DNA of 64,000 bases, taken from contig NZ_NIQU01000001.1 of the NCBI RefSeq assembly GCF_002741105.1, positions 1-64,000 on the forward strand, read 5' to 3'. The notes beneath the pieces were generated by a model. That model was not told where the DNA came from. It saw only the letters and a program-made list of their open reading frames with translations, and did not search any database. Positions within the stretch are counted from its first letter, which is position 1; each line of letters starts with the position of its first letter. The position numbers and the translations under genes are program-made. This stretch comes from Pseudomonas sediminis (GTDB taxonomy: Bacteria; Pseudomonadota; Gammaproteobacteria; Pseudomonadales; Pseudomonadaceae). Of the stretch, positions 26,146 to 35,967 are shown one piece after another.

Positions 26146-27375
26146 GTCACCTAGCTCCTCCAGCCTCCTCTGCAGAAACTGCCGATCCGGGCCCTGTTGC
26201 GCCAGCGCCAGGGCCTGACGGTAGGCTGCAATCGCCTGCTCGCGGCGGCCCAGCCTGCGCAGCAGATCGGCCCGCGCCGCATGGGCCAGGTGGTAACCGT
26301 CCAACTCGCCTGCAGCCAGCAATCGGTCGATCTCCACCAGCCCCGCCTGCTCACCATCACGCATGGCCAGCGCCACGGCGCGGTTGAGCTCGATCACCGG
26401 CGACGGACTCAGGCGCAGCAGCTCGTCGTACAGGCCGACGATTTGCACCCAATCGGTGTCTTCCAGACTGGCCGCCTCGGCATGCACCGCGGCAATCGCC
26501 GCCTGCAGGCTGTAAGGGCCGAAACGCCGTGAATGCAGGGCCTGCAGGACCAGGGCCTCGCCTTCGGCGATCAGTTCGCGGTCCCACACACTGCGATCCT
26601 GCGCCTCCAGCAAGATCACCTCGCCATCGACCCCGCTGCGTGCCGCGCGACGCGATTCATGCAGCAGCATCAGCGCCAGCAGCCCCTGCACCTCCGGCTC
26701 GGGCAGCAGCTCCTGCAGCAAACGGCCCAGGCGAATCGCCTCCTCAGACAGCTGGCTGCGGGTCAGTGAATCGCCGGAGCTGGCAAAGTAGCCTTCGTTG
26801 AACACCAGATAGATCACCCGCAACACCGCCTCCAGGCGCTCGGGCAGTTCGCTACGCCCCGGCACCTCGTAAGGGATGCGCGCGTCGCGAATCTTCGCCT
26901 TGGCCCTGACGATGCGCTGCGCCAGGGTCGAAGGACTGGAGAGGAAGGCGCGAGCGATCTCCTCGGTGGTCAGGTCGCACACCTCGCGCAGGGTCAACGC
27001 CACCTGGGCATCGCTGGCCAGCGCCGGGTGGCAGCAGGTGAAGATCAGGCGCAGGCGGTCGTCCTCGAGTAGCTCGCCCTCCTCGGCGCCACTCTCATCT
27101 GGCAACTCGACCTGTTCGTCCAGCGGCTGAAAGCGGCGCTGCCTACGCAGGTTGTCGATGGCCTTGAAGCGCCCAGCAGAGACCAGCCAGGCGCGCGGGT
27201 TGTCCGGAACACCACTCTGCGGCCACTGCTCGACCGCACTGCGAAAGGCCTCATGCAGCGCCTCTTCGGCCAGGTCGAAATCGCCGAGCAGGCGAATCAG
27301 GGTGGCGAGCACCCGACGCGACTCCTCGCGGTACAGCCGCGCGATCAGATCGGTGACAGGTGGCGATATCGACAT
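26140..27375 (-). CDS. ECF sigma factor with C-terminal extension (ECF42-like)
   Basis: A 411-residue protein. Region 2 lies at residues 10-80 (LIRLLGDFDLAEEALHEAFRSAVEQWP) and region 4 at about 115-165 (LTLREVCDLTTEEIARAFLSSPSTLAQRIVRAKAKIR); the remaining 230 residues form a DUF6596/TPR-like helical extension. This is the ECF42 type, which lacks a classical anti-sigma factor and normally lies beside a DGPF/YCII-domain gene. No such gene is found on either side here. GAGGAGAAG precedes ATG. Stress or antibiotic responses have been suggested for the group. Confidence 0.9.
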   Translation of the reverse strand: MSISPPVTDLIARLYREESRRVLATLIRLLGDFDLAEEALHEAFRSAVEQWPQSGVPDNPRAWLVSAGRFKAIDNLRRQRRFQPLDEQVELPDESGAEEGELLEDDRLRLIFTCCHPALASDAQVALTLREVCDLTTEEIARAFLSSPSTLAQRIVRAKAKIRDARIPYEVPGRSELPERLEAVLRVIYLVFNEGYFASSGDSLTRSQLSEEAIRLGRLLQELLPEPEVQGLLALMLLHESRRAARSGVDGEVILLEAQDRSVWDRELIAEGEALVLQALHSRRFGPYSLQAAIAAVHAEAASLEDTDWVQIVGLYDELLRLSPSPVIELNRAVALAMRDGEQAGLVEIDRLLAAGELDGYHLAHAARADLLRRLGRREQAIAAYRQALALAQQGPDRQFLQRRLEELGDP

Positions 27376-27528
27376 GCGCTTCTCCTCGACGAATGCCTAC
27401 GTTGCCCAATACTGCTCGTGACGTCGAGGGGCGGCACGATCCGCCACTCGATTTGGCACCCCTCGCATTGGCAGCCGCACGGCCGCTGGGCATAGTCGCG
27501 CCATTCCAATAACGAAGGGAGTCTTGCT

Positions 27529-28167
27529 ATGCGTTGGTTGCTGCTCGGCCTGGCGGGTGCTGCGGTATTTCTTTATGGCCGGATCACCGGCGATGCGCAG
27601 CTCAGCCTGCTGACCAAGGGCATCCCGGTGATCGCCCTGCTGCTCTGGCTGCGCCAGGCACCGGCTGGCACCTACCGCCGCTGGATCTGCATCGGCCTGG
27701 TATTTTCCCTGGCCGGCGACATCCTTCTGGACTGGCCTGGCGACCTCTTCGTGTTCGGCCTCGGCGCCTTCCTGATCGGCCACCTGGCCTATCTGCGCGC
27801 CTACGTCTCCGATAGCCGGCTGCCGGCCCTACCCGCCTTGCTGCTGGCGCTGATCGCCGGTGGCGCGATGTTCGCCATACTGGCCAGCAGCGGTCTGGGC
27901 GAGCTGCTGATTCCGGTGGCCTGCTATGCCACCGCGATTTGCCTGATGCTCTGGCGCGCCCTGGCCCGCATCGGCCACCCGGACCTACAGCCGCGCTCCA
28001 CCAGTCTCGCCGCAGTTGGTGCGGCGCTCTTCGTGCTGTCCGACAGCCTGATCGGCATCGACCGCTTCGTCACCAGCTTCGACGCGGCGCCCTACGCCAT
28101 CATCCTCACCTACTGGCTTGGCCAGTGGGGCATCGCCGCCTCGGCCTTTCGACGCACCAAGGCCTAG
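27529..28167 (+). CDS. YhhN-family lysoplasmalogenase-like membrane protein
   Basis: A 212-residue inner-membrane protein with about eight hydrophobic helices and the YhhN/TMEM86 hallmark SLAGDILLDWPGDLFVFGLGAFLIGHLAYL at about residues 62-91. Relatives hydrolyse the vinyl ether bond of lysoplasmalogens; bacterial substrates are uncertain because pseudomonads do not make plasmalogens. AGGGAG lies upstream of ATG. It stands alone, divergent from the sigma factor gene. Confidence 0.88.
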   Translation: MRWLLLGLAGAAVFLYGRITGDAQLSLLTKGIPVIALLLWLRQAPAGTYRRWICIGLVFSLAGDILLDWPGDLFVFGLGAFLIGHLAYLRAYVSDSRLPALPALLLALIAGGAMFAILASSGLGELLIPVACYATAICLMLWRALARIGHPDLQPRSTSLAAVGAALFVLSDSLIGIDRFVTSFDAAPYAIILTYWLGQWGIAASAFRRTKA

Positions 28168-28226
28168 AGCTGTTGCAGCGGGCGGACGAACAATCGGGAA
28201 AGCCCTGACTATTGCCCGCACTTGGC

Positions 28227-28427
28227 TAGGCTTTGTACGAAAAGTGCCTGCGCTCGGTGATGCTTCGTTAAAAACTGGTTCAGCAAGCCGCTTACGGCTA
28301 ACGCGCTTCAGCGCGGCCCGGAGGGCGAGCGCAGCGAGTCATGCTCATTTACAACTCGTAAACTCCGCTTCCTCACCCGTTTTTGCCTCGCCTGACCATC
28401 GCTCGACGACTTTTCGTACAAAGCCTA
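28227..28427. mobile_element. 201-bp MITE-like element upstream of cmoA
   Basis: Perfect 19-bp terminal inverted repeats, TAGGCTTTGTACGAAAAGT and its complement, bound a 201-bp stretch with no coding capacity. If the repeat proper begins at GCTTTGTACG, the flanks read CTAG and CTAA, both fitting the YTAR target of IS5-group transposons. It looks like a non-autonomous element moved by an IS5-type transposase. It occupies most of the 296-bp gap between the YhhN gene and cmoA and ends 36 bp before the cmoA start. Confidence 0.72.
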
Positions 28428-28463
28428 AAATGCCGGCCTTTTCCGCTACCCGTTGCGACCGCC

Positions 28464-29207
28464 GTGAGCCAAGAACCTGATCGCCTATTCGCCCAGCCTC
28501 TGCCCGAGGTGCCCGACTTCGCCTTCAACGAGGATGTGGTACGGGTCTTCCCCGACATGATCAAGCGTTCGGTCCCCGGCTACCCGACTATCGTCGAGAA
28601 CATCGGCGTGCTCGCCGGTCAGTTCGCCCAGCCGCAGACCACCCTTTACGACCTCGGTGCCTCGCTCGGTGCAGTCACCCAGGCCCTGCGTCGCCACGTA
28701 CGCGTCGATGGCTGCAAGGTGATCGCCGTGGATAACTCGCCGGCCATGGTTGCGCGCTGCAGCGAGTACCTGCATGCCCAGAACGCCATGTTCCAGGAAC
28801 TGCTGCCGGTGGAGGTGATCGAGGCCGACATTCTCGCCCTCGATCTGCAGCCCACCTCATTGGTCACGCTTAACTTCACCCTGCAGTTCATCCCGCCGGA
28901 GCGGCGCCTGGAACTGCTCACACGCATTCGCCAGGCCCTGCTGCCCGGTGGCGCGCTGATCCTCTCGGAGAAACTGCGCTTCGAAGACGCCGCCGAGCAT
29001 GAGCTACTCACCGAACTGCATGTCGCCTTCAAGCGCGCCAACGGCTACAGCGACCTGGAGATTGCGCAGAAGCGCAGCGCCATCGAGAAGGTGATGCTAC
29101 CCGACAGCCTCCAGCAGCACCGCGAGCGCCTGCTGGCCGCCGGCTTCAGCAAGGTGGTGCCCTGGTTCCAGTGCCTTAACTTCGCCTCGCTGGTGGCCCT
29201 GCCATGA
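28464..29207 (+). CDS. cmoA: Carboxy-S-adenosylmethionine synthase CmoA
   Basis: A 247-residue class I methyltransferase-fold enzyme that makes carboxy-SAM from SAM and prephenate for wobble uridine modification in tRNA. Family stretches [26 protein letters not shown] and [11 protein letters not shown] are evident. The protein should begin at the GTG at 28464 (VSQEPDRLF), as homologues do; the longer frame from 28383 runs into the MITE-like element. The end overlaps cmoB by 4 nt. Confidence 0.94.
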   Translation: MSQEPDRLFAQPLPEVPDFAFNEDVVRVFPDMIKRSVPGYPTIVENIGVLAGQFAQPQTTLYDLGASLGAVTQALRRHVRVDGCKVIAVDNSPAMVARCSEYLHAQNAMFQELLPVEVIEADILALDLQPTSLVTLNFTLQFIPPERRLELLTRIRQALLPGGALILSEKLRFEDAAEHELLTELHVAFKRANGYSDLEIAQKRSAIEKVMLPDSLQQHRERLLAAGFSKVVPWFQCLNFASLVALP

Positions 29208-30172
29208 TGCGCGACCTGGATCTCGACGCGCTGCAGGCGCAACTGGCCGGCACCCCGCTGCTGGACTGGGCTTGTGAGCTGCCCGGGCAACTCGATGCCA
29301 AACTGGCCATCGGTCACGGTGACCTGCCGCGCTGGTATGGCGCCGTGCAGGCACTGCCGGATCTGCCAGTGAGCGAGGTAGAGCTGGTGCAGCGCTTCGC
29401 CTTTGGCGGCGCCAGCGACGAAGCGACCCGCGCACAATTGAAGACCGCCCTGCAGGGCTTGATTCCCTGGCGCAAGGGGCCGTTCGACCTGTTCGGTGTG
29501 CATATCGACACCGAATGGCGCTCGGACTGGAAATGGCAGCGTGTCGCCCCGCACCTCGACCTGGCCGGCAAGCGCATCCTCGATGTCGGTTGCGGTAACG
29601 GCTACTACATGTGGCGCATGCTCGGCGCGGGCGCAGACAGCGTGGTCGGCATCGACCCCAACTGGCTGTTCCTCTGCCAATTCCTGGCGATGAAGCGCTA
29701 CCTGCCGGATCAGCCTGTATGGCACCTGCCGCTGGCCTTCGAAGAGCTGCCGACCAAACTGCAGGGCTTCGACACCGTGTTCTCCATGGGTGTGCTGTAC
29801 CACCGCCGCTCGCCCATCGACCACCTGCTCGATCTGAAGGATGCCTTGGTCAAGGGCGGCGAACTGGTGCTGGAAACCTTGGTGGTCGAGGGCGACAGTG
29901 AGCAGGTGCTGGTACCGGAAGACCGCTACGCACAGATGCGCAACGTCTGGTTCCTGCCCTCGGTGCCGGCACTGGAGCGCTGGCTGCGCCGTGCCGGTTT
30001 CGAGGACGTACGCTGCGTCGACGTCAGCACCACCTCGGTGGAAGAACAACGTGCCACCGAGTGGATGCGCTTTCAGTCGCTGCCGGAGTTCCTCGACCCG
30101 GCCGACCACAGCCGCACCGTCGAAGGCCTGCCGGCACCGACCCGCGCCGTACTGGTCGCGCGCAAGCCCTAA
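29204..30172 (+). CDS. cmoB: tRNA U34 carboxymethyltransferase CmoB
   Basis: A 322-residue SAM-fold enzyme that transfers the carboxymethyl group of carboxy-SAM to 5-hydroxyuridine at position 34 of tRNA, giving cmo5[24 protein letters not shown] (about 88-110) and the nucleotide-binding [15 protein letters not shown] (about 125-139) are typical. It begins at ATG 29204 overlapping the cmoA stop; a second ATG follows at once. The pair forms one operon, completing the cmo5U pathway. Confidence 0.95.
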   Translation: MMRDLDLDALQAQLAGTPLLDWACELPGQLDAKLAIGHGDLPRWYGAVQALPDLPVSEVELVQRFAFGGASDEATRAQLKTALQGLIPWRKGPFDLFGVHIDTEWRSDWKWQRVAPHLDLAGKRILDVGCGNGYYMWRMLGAGADSVVGIDPNWLFLCQFLAMKRYLPDQPVWHLPLAFEELPTKLQGFDTVFSMGVLYHRRSPIDHLLDLKDALVKGGELVLETLVVEGDSEQVLVPEDRYAQMRNVWFLPSVPALERWLRRAGFEDVRCVDVSTTSVEEQRATEWMRFQSLPEFLDPADHSRTVEGLPAPTRAVLVARKP

Positions 30173-30183
30173 GAACAGCGACT

Positions 30184-30214
30184 CTGGCAGGACGGGAGCA
30201 CCCTGCCCTGCCAG
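30184..30214. terminator. Imperfect hairpin between converging genes
   Basis: CTGGCAGGACGGG pairs with CCCTGCCCTGCCAG apart from a single-base irregularity. It lies 11 bp after cmoB and 26 bp before the stop of the 86-aa gene on the other strand. There is no T tract. Confidence 0.45.
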
Positions 30215-30239
30215 ACTGCGATTGGCGGTTGCACCCGTC

Positions 30240-30500
30240 CTACGGTCGCAGCCAACGCGCCCGCCGCTGTGCGATCAGCCGCAGCGGTTCACCGGCGCCC
30301 TGCTCTACCACGCCACGCGCGCTGCCCAGGCGAATCTGCCCCTGCACATCCTGCGCCAGCAGACGACGCATGCGCCGACGCCAGAACCAGGCGCCAACCC
30401 AGTCGACGATGGCGTACTGCAGATCCAGCGGCCACATGGCCGGCATGTAGAACTCGGGCATGGCCGGACGCGACTTGTCGTACTTGCTCGAACTGTTCAT
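30240..30500 (-). CDS. Hypothetical protein, 86 aa
   Basis: Not recognised. The ATG at 30500 has GGAGG 8 nt upstream, so it is probably translated. The protein has an amphipathic aromatic stretch (YMPAMWPLDLQYAIVDWVGAWFWRRRMRRLL, with W and R clusters, described here over its positions 18-48) that could lie on a membrane, and a basic C terminus. It is divergent from a LysR regulator, 116 bp apart, and may be its target. Confidence 0.65.
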   Translation of the reverse strand: MNSSSKYDKSRPAMPEFYMPAMWPLDLQYAIVDWVGAWFWRRRMRRLLAQDVQGQIRLGSARGVVEQGAGEPLRLIAQRRARWLRP

Positions 30501-30616
30501 GGCATTTCCTCCGTTTCGCTGCCGGCGTGTGCCGGGCTTGCGATCAGAATGAAACGCGCCTATCGTTCAAACAAAAGACAAATACCAAACATCTAATTAA
30601 GTAATATTTAACGATC

Positions 30617-31501
30617 ATGAACATGACAGCCACCACCGCCCTGCCGCTTCTGGAAAGCGATGTGCTGCGCACCTTCGTCGCCATCGCCGACAGCGGCAGC
30701 TTCACCCGCACGGCAGCGCAAGTGTTTCGCAGCACGGCAGCCGTCAGCCTGCAGATCAAGCGTCTGGAGGAAACACTGGGCCAGCGCCTGTTCTCCCGCG
30801 AGGCCAGGCGCGTGCAACTGACAGCCGAAGGCGAGCTGCTGCTGGGCTACGCCAGACGTCTGCTCAAGCTCAACGAAGAAGCGGTGGCACGCTTTCTCAC
30901 CCCGACGCTGACCGGCCGCGTGCGCTTCGGTACACCGAACGATATAGGCGACCGTGTGCTGCCCGGCGTACTCATGCTGTTCGCCCGCAGCCATCCGGGT
31001 GTGGAGGTCGAGGTCAACGTGGGGCGCAGCGTGGATCTGGTGGCCAAGCTGGATGCAGGCGAGCTGGATCTGACCCTGATCAACGCGGGCAATGACAGTC
31101 TGGATGACTCACGCGGCGAAGTGATCTATTCCGAGGAGCTGGTCTGGGCTGGACGGGACGGCGGCCTGGCCATCCAGCGCTCGCCCCTGCCACTGGCGCT
31201 GGCCAACCCGGGCTGCGCCTGGCGCCGTACCGCCCTCGATGCGCTGGACCGACAAGGGCTGGCGTACCGTATCGCCTATTCCTGTGAACAGTGCGCCGGC
31301 CAGGAAGCGGCAATGACCGCCGACCTCGCCATCGCGCCCTTCCCGCGCAGTCTGGTCAGACCACCCCTGCGCCGGCTCGGTGCGGAACAGGGCTTGCCTG
31401 CCCTTGGCGAGTACCACATCAAACTGATTCTCGGCCACCAACGCAATGACGCCGTCGAGGTACTCGCCAGGCAGATGGTTCAGGCTTTCAGCCAGGACTG
31501 A
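30617..31501 (+). CDS. LysR-family transcriptional regulator
   Basis: A 294-residue LTTR with the winged helix-turn-helix at residues 15-75 (GSFTRTAAQVFRSTAAVSLQIKRLEE) and a C-terminal effector-binding domain. Two cysteines in CEQCAGQEA near residue 220 are unusual and might sense redox or metal, which is speculation. The upstream region is very AT-rich (30550-30616), a typical LTTR promoter area. Its likely target is the divergent 86-aa gene. Confidence 0.9.
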   Translation: MNMTATTALPLLESDVLRTFVAIADSGSFTRTAAQVFRSTAAVSLQIKRLEETLGQRLFSREARRVQLTAEGELLLGYARRLLKLNEEAVARFLTPTLTGRVRFGTPNDIGDRVLPGVLMLFARSHPGVEVEVNVGRSVDLVAKLDAGELDLTLINAGNDSLDDSRGEVIYSEELVWAGRDGGLAIQRSPLPLALANPGCAWRRTALDALDRQGLAYRIAYSCEQCAGQEAAMTADLAIAPFPRSLVRPPLRRLGAEQGLPALGEYHIKLILGHQRNDAVEVLARQMVQAFSQD

Positions 31502-31510
31502 ACGAACGAA

Positions 31511-31568
31511 GTGGGAGGCGCTTCAGCGGCGATAGACCATCGAAAGTCGCGGCTGAAGCCCCTCCCAC
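31511..31568. repeat. REP-type inverted repeat, copy 2
   Basis: GTGGGAGGCGCTTCAGCGGCGA and TCGCGGCTGAAGCCCCTCCCAC face each other with two mismatches. The element lies between the converging LysR and pdxJ genes. It is the same family as 18352-18410. Confidence 0.85.
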
Positions 31569-31576
31569 AAAGTACG

Positions 31577-32323
31577 CTAGCCGCGGTAGGCAGCGGCGAC
31601 GATCAGCGCCTTCATCTCGGCGACGGCCTGCTTGAAACCGACGAACAACGCATGGGCGACGATAGCGTGGCCGATGTTCAGTTCGTTGATGCCGGGAATC
31701 GCGGCGACGGCCTCGGCGTTGTGGTAGTGCAAGCCGTGACCGGCGTTGACGATCAGCCCGTGGTTCAGGCCGCAGATAACGCCATCGCGAATGCGTGAAA
31801 GCTCATGCGCGGCTTCTTCTGCGGTGTGTGCATCAGCATAGCGACCGGTGTGCAGTTCGATGGCCGGCGCGCCGACGCGCATGGCCGCTTCGATCTGCAG
31901 CTCTTCGGCATCGATGAACAACGATACCTCGCAACCCGCCAGCGTCAGACGCTCCACCGCCGCGGCGATGCGCGCCTCCTGCCCGGCCACATCGAGACCG
32001 CCTTCGGTGGTCAGCTCCTGGCGGGTTTCCGGTACCAGGCAGACATGCGCCGGACGTATCTGCTCGGCGAAACCAAGCATGAAATCGGTGACGCCCATTT
32101 CGAAGTTCATCCGCGTCTGCAGCACATCGGCCAGCACACGCACGTCGCGATCCTGAATGTGTCGGCGGTCTTCACGCAGGTGCACGGTAATGCCATCGGC
32201 GCCGGCTTCTTCGGCGTCCAGCGCGGCCTTGACCGGGTCCGGGTAGCGCGTGCCACGAGCCTGGCGCAGGGTGGCGACGTGGTCGATGTTCACGCCGAGC
32301 AGAATACGATTGGCCTCAGTCAC
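31577..32323 (-). CDS. pdxJ: Pyridoxine 5'-phosphate synthase PdxJ
   Basis: A 248-residue TIM-barrel enzyme that condenses 1-deoxyxylulose 5-phosphate with 3-amino-2-oxopropyl phosphate to pyridoxine 5'-phosphate. [21 protein letters not shown] at the N terminus and [18 protein letters not shown] near residue 195 are family hallmarks. The start is GTG at 32323, overlapping the end of recO by 8 nt; the ribosome site AAGGAG is inside recO. It ends the lepA-lepB-rnc-era-recO-pdxJ run. Confidence 0.97.
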   Translation of the reverse strand: MTEANRILLGVNIDHVATLRQARGTRYPDPVKAALDAEEAGADGITVHLREDRRHIQDRDVRVLADVLQTRMNFEMGVTDFMLGFAEQIRPAHVCLVPETRQELTTEGGLDVAGQEARIAAAVERLTLAGCEVSLFIDAEELQIEAAMRVGAPAIELHTGRYADAHTAEEAAHELSRIRDGVICGLNHGLIVNAGHGLHYHNAEAVAAIPGINELNIGHAIVAHALFVGFKQAVAEMKALIVAAAYRG

Positions 32324-33005
32324 GCTTGGACTCCTTGAGCGTCATGAAAAGTTCGCGGCTGACCAGAGGCCTGCCGCCGAGATGAGGTGCCAGCGCCTGA
32401 CGCATCAGGCGCTTGGCGGCAGCCAGCGCACCTGGGGTCTGCCAGTCGGCTTCGGCCATGGCCAACAGTTCGCGGCCCTGGAATACACCGGGTTGCAGTT
32501 GTACCACCGGCACCAGGCCTATGTCCTGCTGCCAACGGTAAAGTGCAGTCGGAACGATGGGTTGGTCGTGCTGATCACGATCCAGGGCGAAACCATAGCC
32601 CAGCTCGTCCAGTAGACGCCATTCGAACGCGCGCAGCAGCGGCTCCAGCGCCCGACCGGCAGCCAGTGCCTGCAGGGTGAGGCCATAGTGTTCGAGCATC
32701 ACGGGGTGCGGGTCTTCGGCCGGCAGCAGGCGGATCAGCAGTTCGTTGAGATAGAGCCCAGAGAACAGCGCCTCGCCGGTTAGCAACAGAGGAATGCCGG
32801 CGCTTTCCAGGCGGCCGACGGTCTTCAGCTCGCCCCGCCCACGCAGCTCCAGTTCCAGCGGAGCAAAAGGCCGGGCAATGCTGCCGACCTTGCCACGAGC
32901 GGCGCGTAGCACGGCACGCACGCGCCCCTGGGCGGTAAAGAAGTCCACCAGGGCGCTGCTTTCCTTGTACGGACGGCTATGCAGAACGTAGGCGGCAGAA
33001 GTCAT
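32316..33005 (-). CDS. recO: DNA repair protein RecO
   Basis: A 229-residue recombination mediator that works with RecR to load RecA on SSB-coated DNA. It has an N-terminal OB fold ([20 protein letters not shown]) and a helical C-terminal domain; the zinc-binding cysteines found in some RecO proteins are absent, as is normal in Pseudomonas. It lies 57 bp downstream of era and overlaps pdxJ. Confidence 0.95.
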   Translation of the reverse strand: MTSAAYVLHSRPYKESSALVDFFTAQGRVRAVLRAARGKVGSIARPFAPLELELRGRGELKTVGRLESAGIPLLLTGEALFSGLYLNELLIRLLPAEDPHPVMLEHYGLTLQALAAGRALEPLLRAFEWRLLDELGYGFALDRDQHDQPIVPTALYRWQQDIGLVPVVQLQPGVFQGRELLAMAEADWQTPGALAAAKRLMRQALAPHLGGRPLVSRELFMTLKESKRD

Positions 33006-33062
33006 ATGAGTAACCGCCAGAATGCGCCATGAGCAACAACGAGGATGCGCATGGCGCCTCGA

Positions 33063-33962
33063 TCAATCCAGGTAACCCAGCGAACGCAGGGCGCGTTCGT
33101 CGTCGGACCAGCCACCTTTGACCTTTACCCAGAGGTTGAGCATCACCTTGGAGTCGAACATGGTTTCCATGTCCTTGCGCGCTTCCTGGCCGATGCGTTT
33201 GATGCGCTCGCCCTTGTCGCCGATGATGATCTTCTTCTGTCCGTCGCGTTCCACCAGGATCAGACCGTGGATATGCAGGATACGGCCTTCCTGCTTGAAC
33301 TCCTCGATCTCCACGGTGATCTGGTACGGCAGCTCGGCACCGAGCTGGCGCATGATCTTCTCGCGGATCAGCTCGGCCGCCAGGAAGCGGCTGGAACGGT
33401 CGGTGATCTGGTCTTCCGGATAGAAATGCTCGGACTCCGGCAGGCGCTCGCCCACCAGCTTCTCCAGGGTGTCGAGGTTCTGCCCCTGCAGCGCGGAGAT
33501 CGGCACGATCTCGGCCTGCGGCAATTGCTCGGCCAACCAGCCCAGGTGCGGCAACAACTCGCTCTTGTCTTCCAGGCGGTCGGATTTGTTCACCGCCAGC
33601 AGGATAGGACATTTGACGTGCTGCACCTTCTCCAGCACCAGTTGATCTTCGTCGGTCCAGCGCATGCGGTCGACCACGAACACCACGACGTCAACGTCCT
33701 TCAGTGCGGTGGAGGCGCTACGGTTCATGTAGCGGTTGAGCGCTTTGTCGTTTTGCTTGTGCAGGCCGGGCGTGTCGACGTAGACGGCCTGAATCTCGCC
33801 CTCGGTCTTGATCCCGAGCATATTGTGGCGGGTGGTCTGCGGTTTACGCGAAGTGATCGCCAGTTTCTGCCCGAGGATGTGGTTGAGCAGCGTCGACTTG
33901 CCCACGTTGGGCCGGCCGACGATGGCGACGTAGCCGCAACGGGTCACAGGTACATCAGTCAT
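33063..33962 (-). CDS. era: GTPase Era
   Basis: A 299-residue GTPase for 16S rRNA maturation and 30S assembly. G1 GRPNVGKST (residues ~15-23), G3 DTPG, and G4 NKSD are intact, and a C-terminal KH domain carries [20 protein letters not shown] chose ATG at 33962 because GGTGGAG lies 7 nt upstream; the ATG two codons earlier is too close to that site. It overlaps rnc by 8 nt. Confidence 0.97.
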   Translation of the reverse strand: MTDVPVTRCGYVAIVGRPNVGKSTLLNHILGQKLAITSRKPQTTRHNMLGIKTEGEIQAVYVDTPGLHKQNDKALNRYMNRSASTALKDVDVVVFVVDRMRWTDEDQLVLEKVQHVKCPILLAVNKSDRLEDKSELLPHLGWLAEQLPQAEIVPISALQGQNLDTLEKLVGERLPESEHFYPEDQITDRSSRFLAAELIREKIMRQLGAELPYQITVEIEEFKQEGRILHIHGLILVERDGQKKIIIGDKGERIKRIGQEARKDMETMFDSKVMLNLWVKVKGGWSDDERALRSLGYLD

Positions 33963-34644
33963 TGCCATTCTCCACCCCGAGGGCGATCAGCGCCGCAGCC
34001 GCAGCGACCTGCTCGGCGATACGCCGGCTGCCGCCCTGGCCCAGGGTCTTTTCATTGAGCAGGGAAACCTGGCACTCGACCATGAAGGTACGGCAGTGCG
34101 GCTCGCCCTGTACGTCCACCACCTCGTAACGAGGCAGCTCGCAGGCACGCGATTGCAGGAACTCCTGCAGGCGCGTTTTCGGGTCCTTGTTGGTGTCGAC
34201 CAAGGTCAGGCCGTCCAGCTCGCCGGTCAGCCAGTCCAGCACGCGTTCGCGTGCCGCATCCATACCAGTGTCTAGATAGATGGCGCCGATCAGCGCCTCC
34301 AGGGCATCGGCCAGGATCGACTCGCGACGAAAGCCGCCGCTTTTCAGCTCACCAGAGCCCAGGCGCAGGTATTCACCCAGTTCGAAACCGCGCGCCAGCA
34401 CGGCCAGCGTCTCGCCCTTGACCAGGCGTGCGCGCAGGCGCGACAGCTGGCCTTCGCGGGCTTGCGGGAAGCGCTCGAACAGCGCCTCACCGGCGACGAA
34501 ATTGAGGATGGCATCACCGAGAAATTCCAGCCGCTCGTTATTGCGGCCGGCGAAACTGCGATGGGTCAGAGCCAGGACCATCAGGTCCTGGTCCTTGAAG
34601 CTATAGCCGAGCTTGCGCTCGAGGCGGGACAGATTGGGAGTCAC
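33955..34644 (-). CDS. rnc: Ribonuclease III
   Basis: A 229-residue dsRNA endonuclease that processes rRNA precursors. The catalytic signature [12 protein letters not shown] lies at residues ~37-48, and a C-terminal dsRNA-binding domain spans about 155-225. The start is a GTG at 34644 overlapping the TGA of the DUF4845 gene (GTGA). The order lepB-DUF4845-rnc-era is highly conserved in gammaproteobacteria. Confidence 0.97.
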   Translation of the reverse strand: MTPNLSRLERKLGYSFKDQDLMVLALTHRSFAGRNNERLEFLGDAILNFVAGEALFERFPQAREGQLSRLRARLVKGETLAVLARGFELGEYLRLGSGELKSGGFRRESILADALEALIGAIYLDTGMDAARERVLDWLTGELDGLTLVDTNKDPKTRLQEFLQSRACELPRYEVVDVQGEPHCRTFMVECQVSLLNEKTLGQGGSRRIAEQVAAAAALIALGVENGND

Positions 34645-35018
34645 GGCATCCGTACACGAAATTCTTTGTCGAAATTCACCACCAGATCGAGGTTCTCGAT
34701 CAGCGGCTCGCGTTTTTCATACTTGAGGTGGACCAGAAACTCGTTGTTCTCCACCTTCACCTGCAGAGCGTCGCGCATGTTCAGGTCACGAATGTTGTTG
34801 ACCTGCATGCCTTTGCTCACATGGTTGTAAAACTCACCGACGGTGCGTACATCCGACGCCTTGTCGGTTTCCACCGAAGTAATGATCTTCTCCAGCGACA
34901 TGTAGTCGAGATAGTGCGGCATCACCTTGAAGGCAGTGCTGGCGAAAAATGCCACCACGGCCAGAGCCACCAACCAACCCAGAATGGAAAGCCCCTGCTG
35001 CGAGCGCGCGAAAGTCAT
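34641..35018 (-). CDS. DUF4845 membrane-anchored protein
   Basis: A 125-residue protein with one N-terminal membrane helix ([20 protein letters not shown]) after a short basic head, like a type IV pilin-style anchor, then a periplasmic domain of about 95 residues. It always sits between lepB and rnc in Pseudomonas; function unknown. The ATG at 35018 has GGGGA upstream; the ATG at 35030 is less well placed. Confidence 0.88.
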   Translation of the reverse strand: MTFARSQQGLSILGWLVALAVVAFFASTAFKVMPHYLDYMSLEKIITSVETDKASDVRTVGEFYNHVSKGMQVNNIRDLNMRDALQVKVENNEFLVHLKYEKREPLIENLDLVVNFDKEFRVRMP

Positions 35019-35106
35019 GTGTATCCCCAATAGACGGTCTTGTTGGAAAGCCTGACGGCTAGACTATTTATAGCCTGTGGCGCTGCATTGAACAGCGCGC
35101 CAGTGC

Positions 35107-35961
35107 TCAATGAATCAGGCCGACCCGAGAGAAATTGGGCAGATTGCCGGTCTTGGGCTCCGGCCAGCTCATCCAGATGGCGAAGGCCTTGCCGACGATA
35201 TGGTCGTCCGGGACCATGCCCCACAGCTCCTGAGGGATATGACGATCACGCCAGTAACGGCTGTCGTTGGAGTTGTCACGGTTGTCGCCCATCATGAAGT
35301 AGTGCCCTTCCGGCACCACCCATTGGCCGCCGGGTTCGCGGCGCATGCGGGTCATTTCCTTGCGGATGGTGTGCTCGACCTGGCCGAGGCGCTCCTGATA
35401 GAGCGTCGCACTGCCCAGGCTACCGGCCTCTTCGCCGATCAGTTTCTCGGCCACCGGCTCACCATTGATCAGTAGACGCTTGCCCTGGGTGTACTCGATA
35501 CGATCACCCGGCAGACCAACCACGCGCTTGATGTAGTTGATGCTCGGGTCGCTGGGGTAGCGGAACACCATCACATCGCCGCGCTGCGGGTTATCCACCT
35601 CGATGATCTTCTCGTCGATCACCGGCAGGCGAATGCCGTAAGCGAACTTGTTGACCAGGATGAAATCGCCCACTTCCAGGGTCGGCTTCATCGACCCGGA
35701 TGGAATCTGGAATGGCTCGACCAGAAACGAGCGCAGTACCAGCACGATAGCCAGCACCGGAAAGAAGGATTTGCCGTACTCGACCAGCAAGGGCTCCTTG
35801 CTCAGGCGCTCCAGCACCCTGTCGTCGGGATCGTCGACCCGCCCCTGGTACGCCGCAATTGCCGCACGGCGGCGCGGAGCCAGCAGAATCAGATCGACCA
35901 GGGCCAGAAAGCCGCAAACGGCGACCGCGATAACCAACAGGAGCGGGAAATTGATCGACAT
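35107..35961 (-). CDS. lepB: Signal peptidase I LepB
   Basis: A 284-residue inner-membrane protease that removes Sec signal peptides. Two N-terminal hydrophobic helices (residues 5-28 and 63-80) precede the catalytic Ser90 (PSGSMKPTLEVGD) and general-base Lys145 (INYIKRVVGLPGDR), matching E. coli numbering almost exactly. The ATG is 6 nt after the lepA stop. Essential gene in this family. Confidence 0.97.
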   Translation of the reverse strand: MSINFPLLLVIAVAVCGFLALVDLILLAPRRRAAIAAYQGRVDDPDDRVLERLSKEPLLVEYGKSFFPVLAIVLVLRSFLVEPFQIPSGSMKPTLEVGDFILVNKFAYGIRLPVIDEKIIEVDNPQRGDVMVFRYPSDPSINYIKRVVGLPGDRIEYTQGKRLLINGEPVAEKLIGEEAGSLGSATLYQERLGQVEHTIRKEMTRMRREPGGQWVVPEGHYFMMGDNRDNSNDSRYWRDRHIPQELWGMVPDDHIVGKAFAIWMSWPEPKTGNLPNFSRVGLIH

Positions 35962-35967
35962 AGAGCC

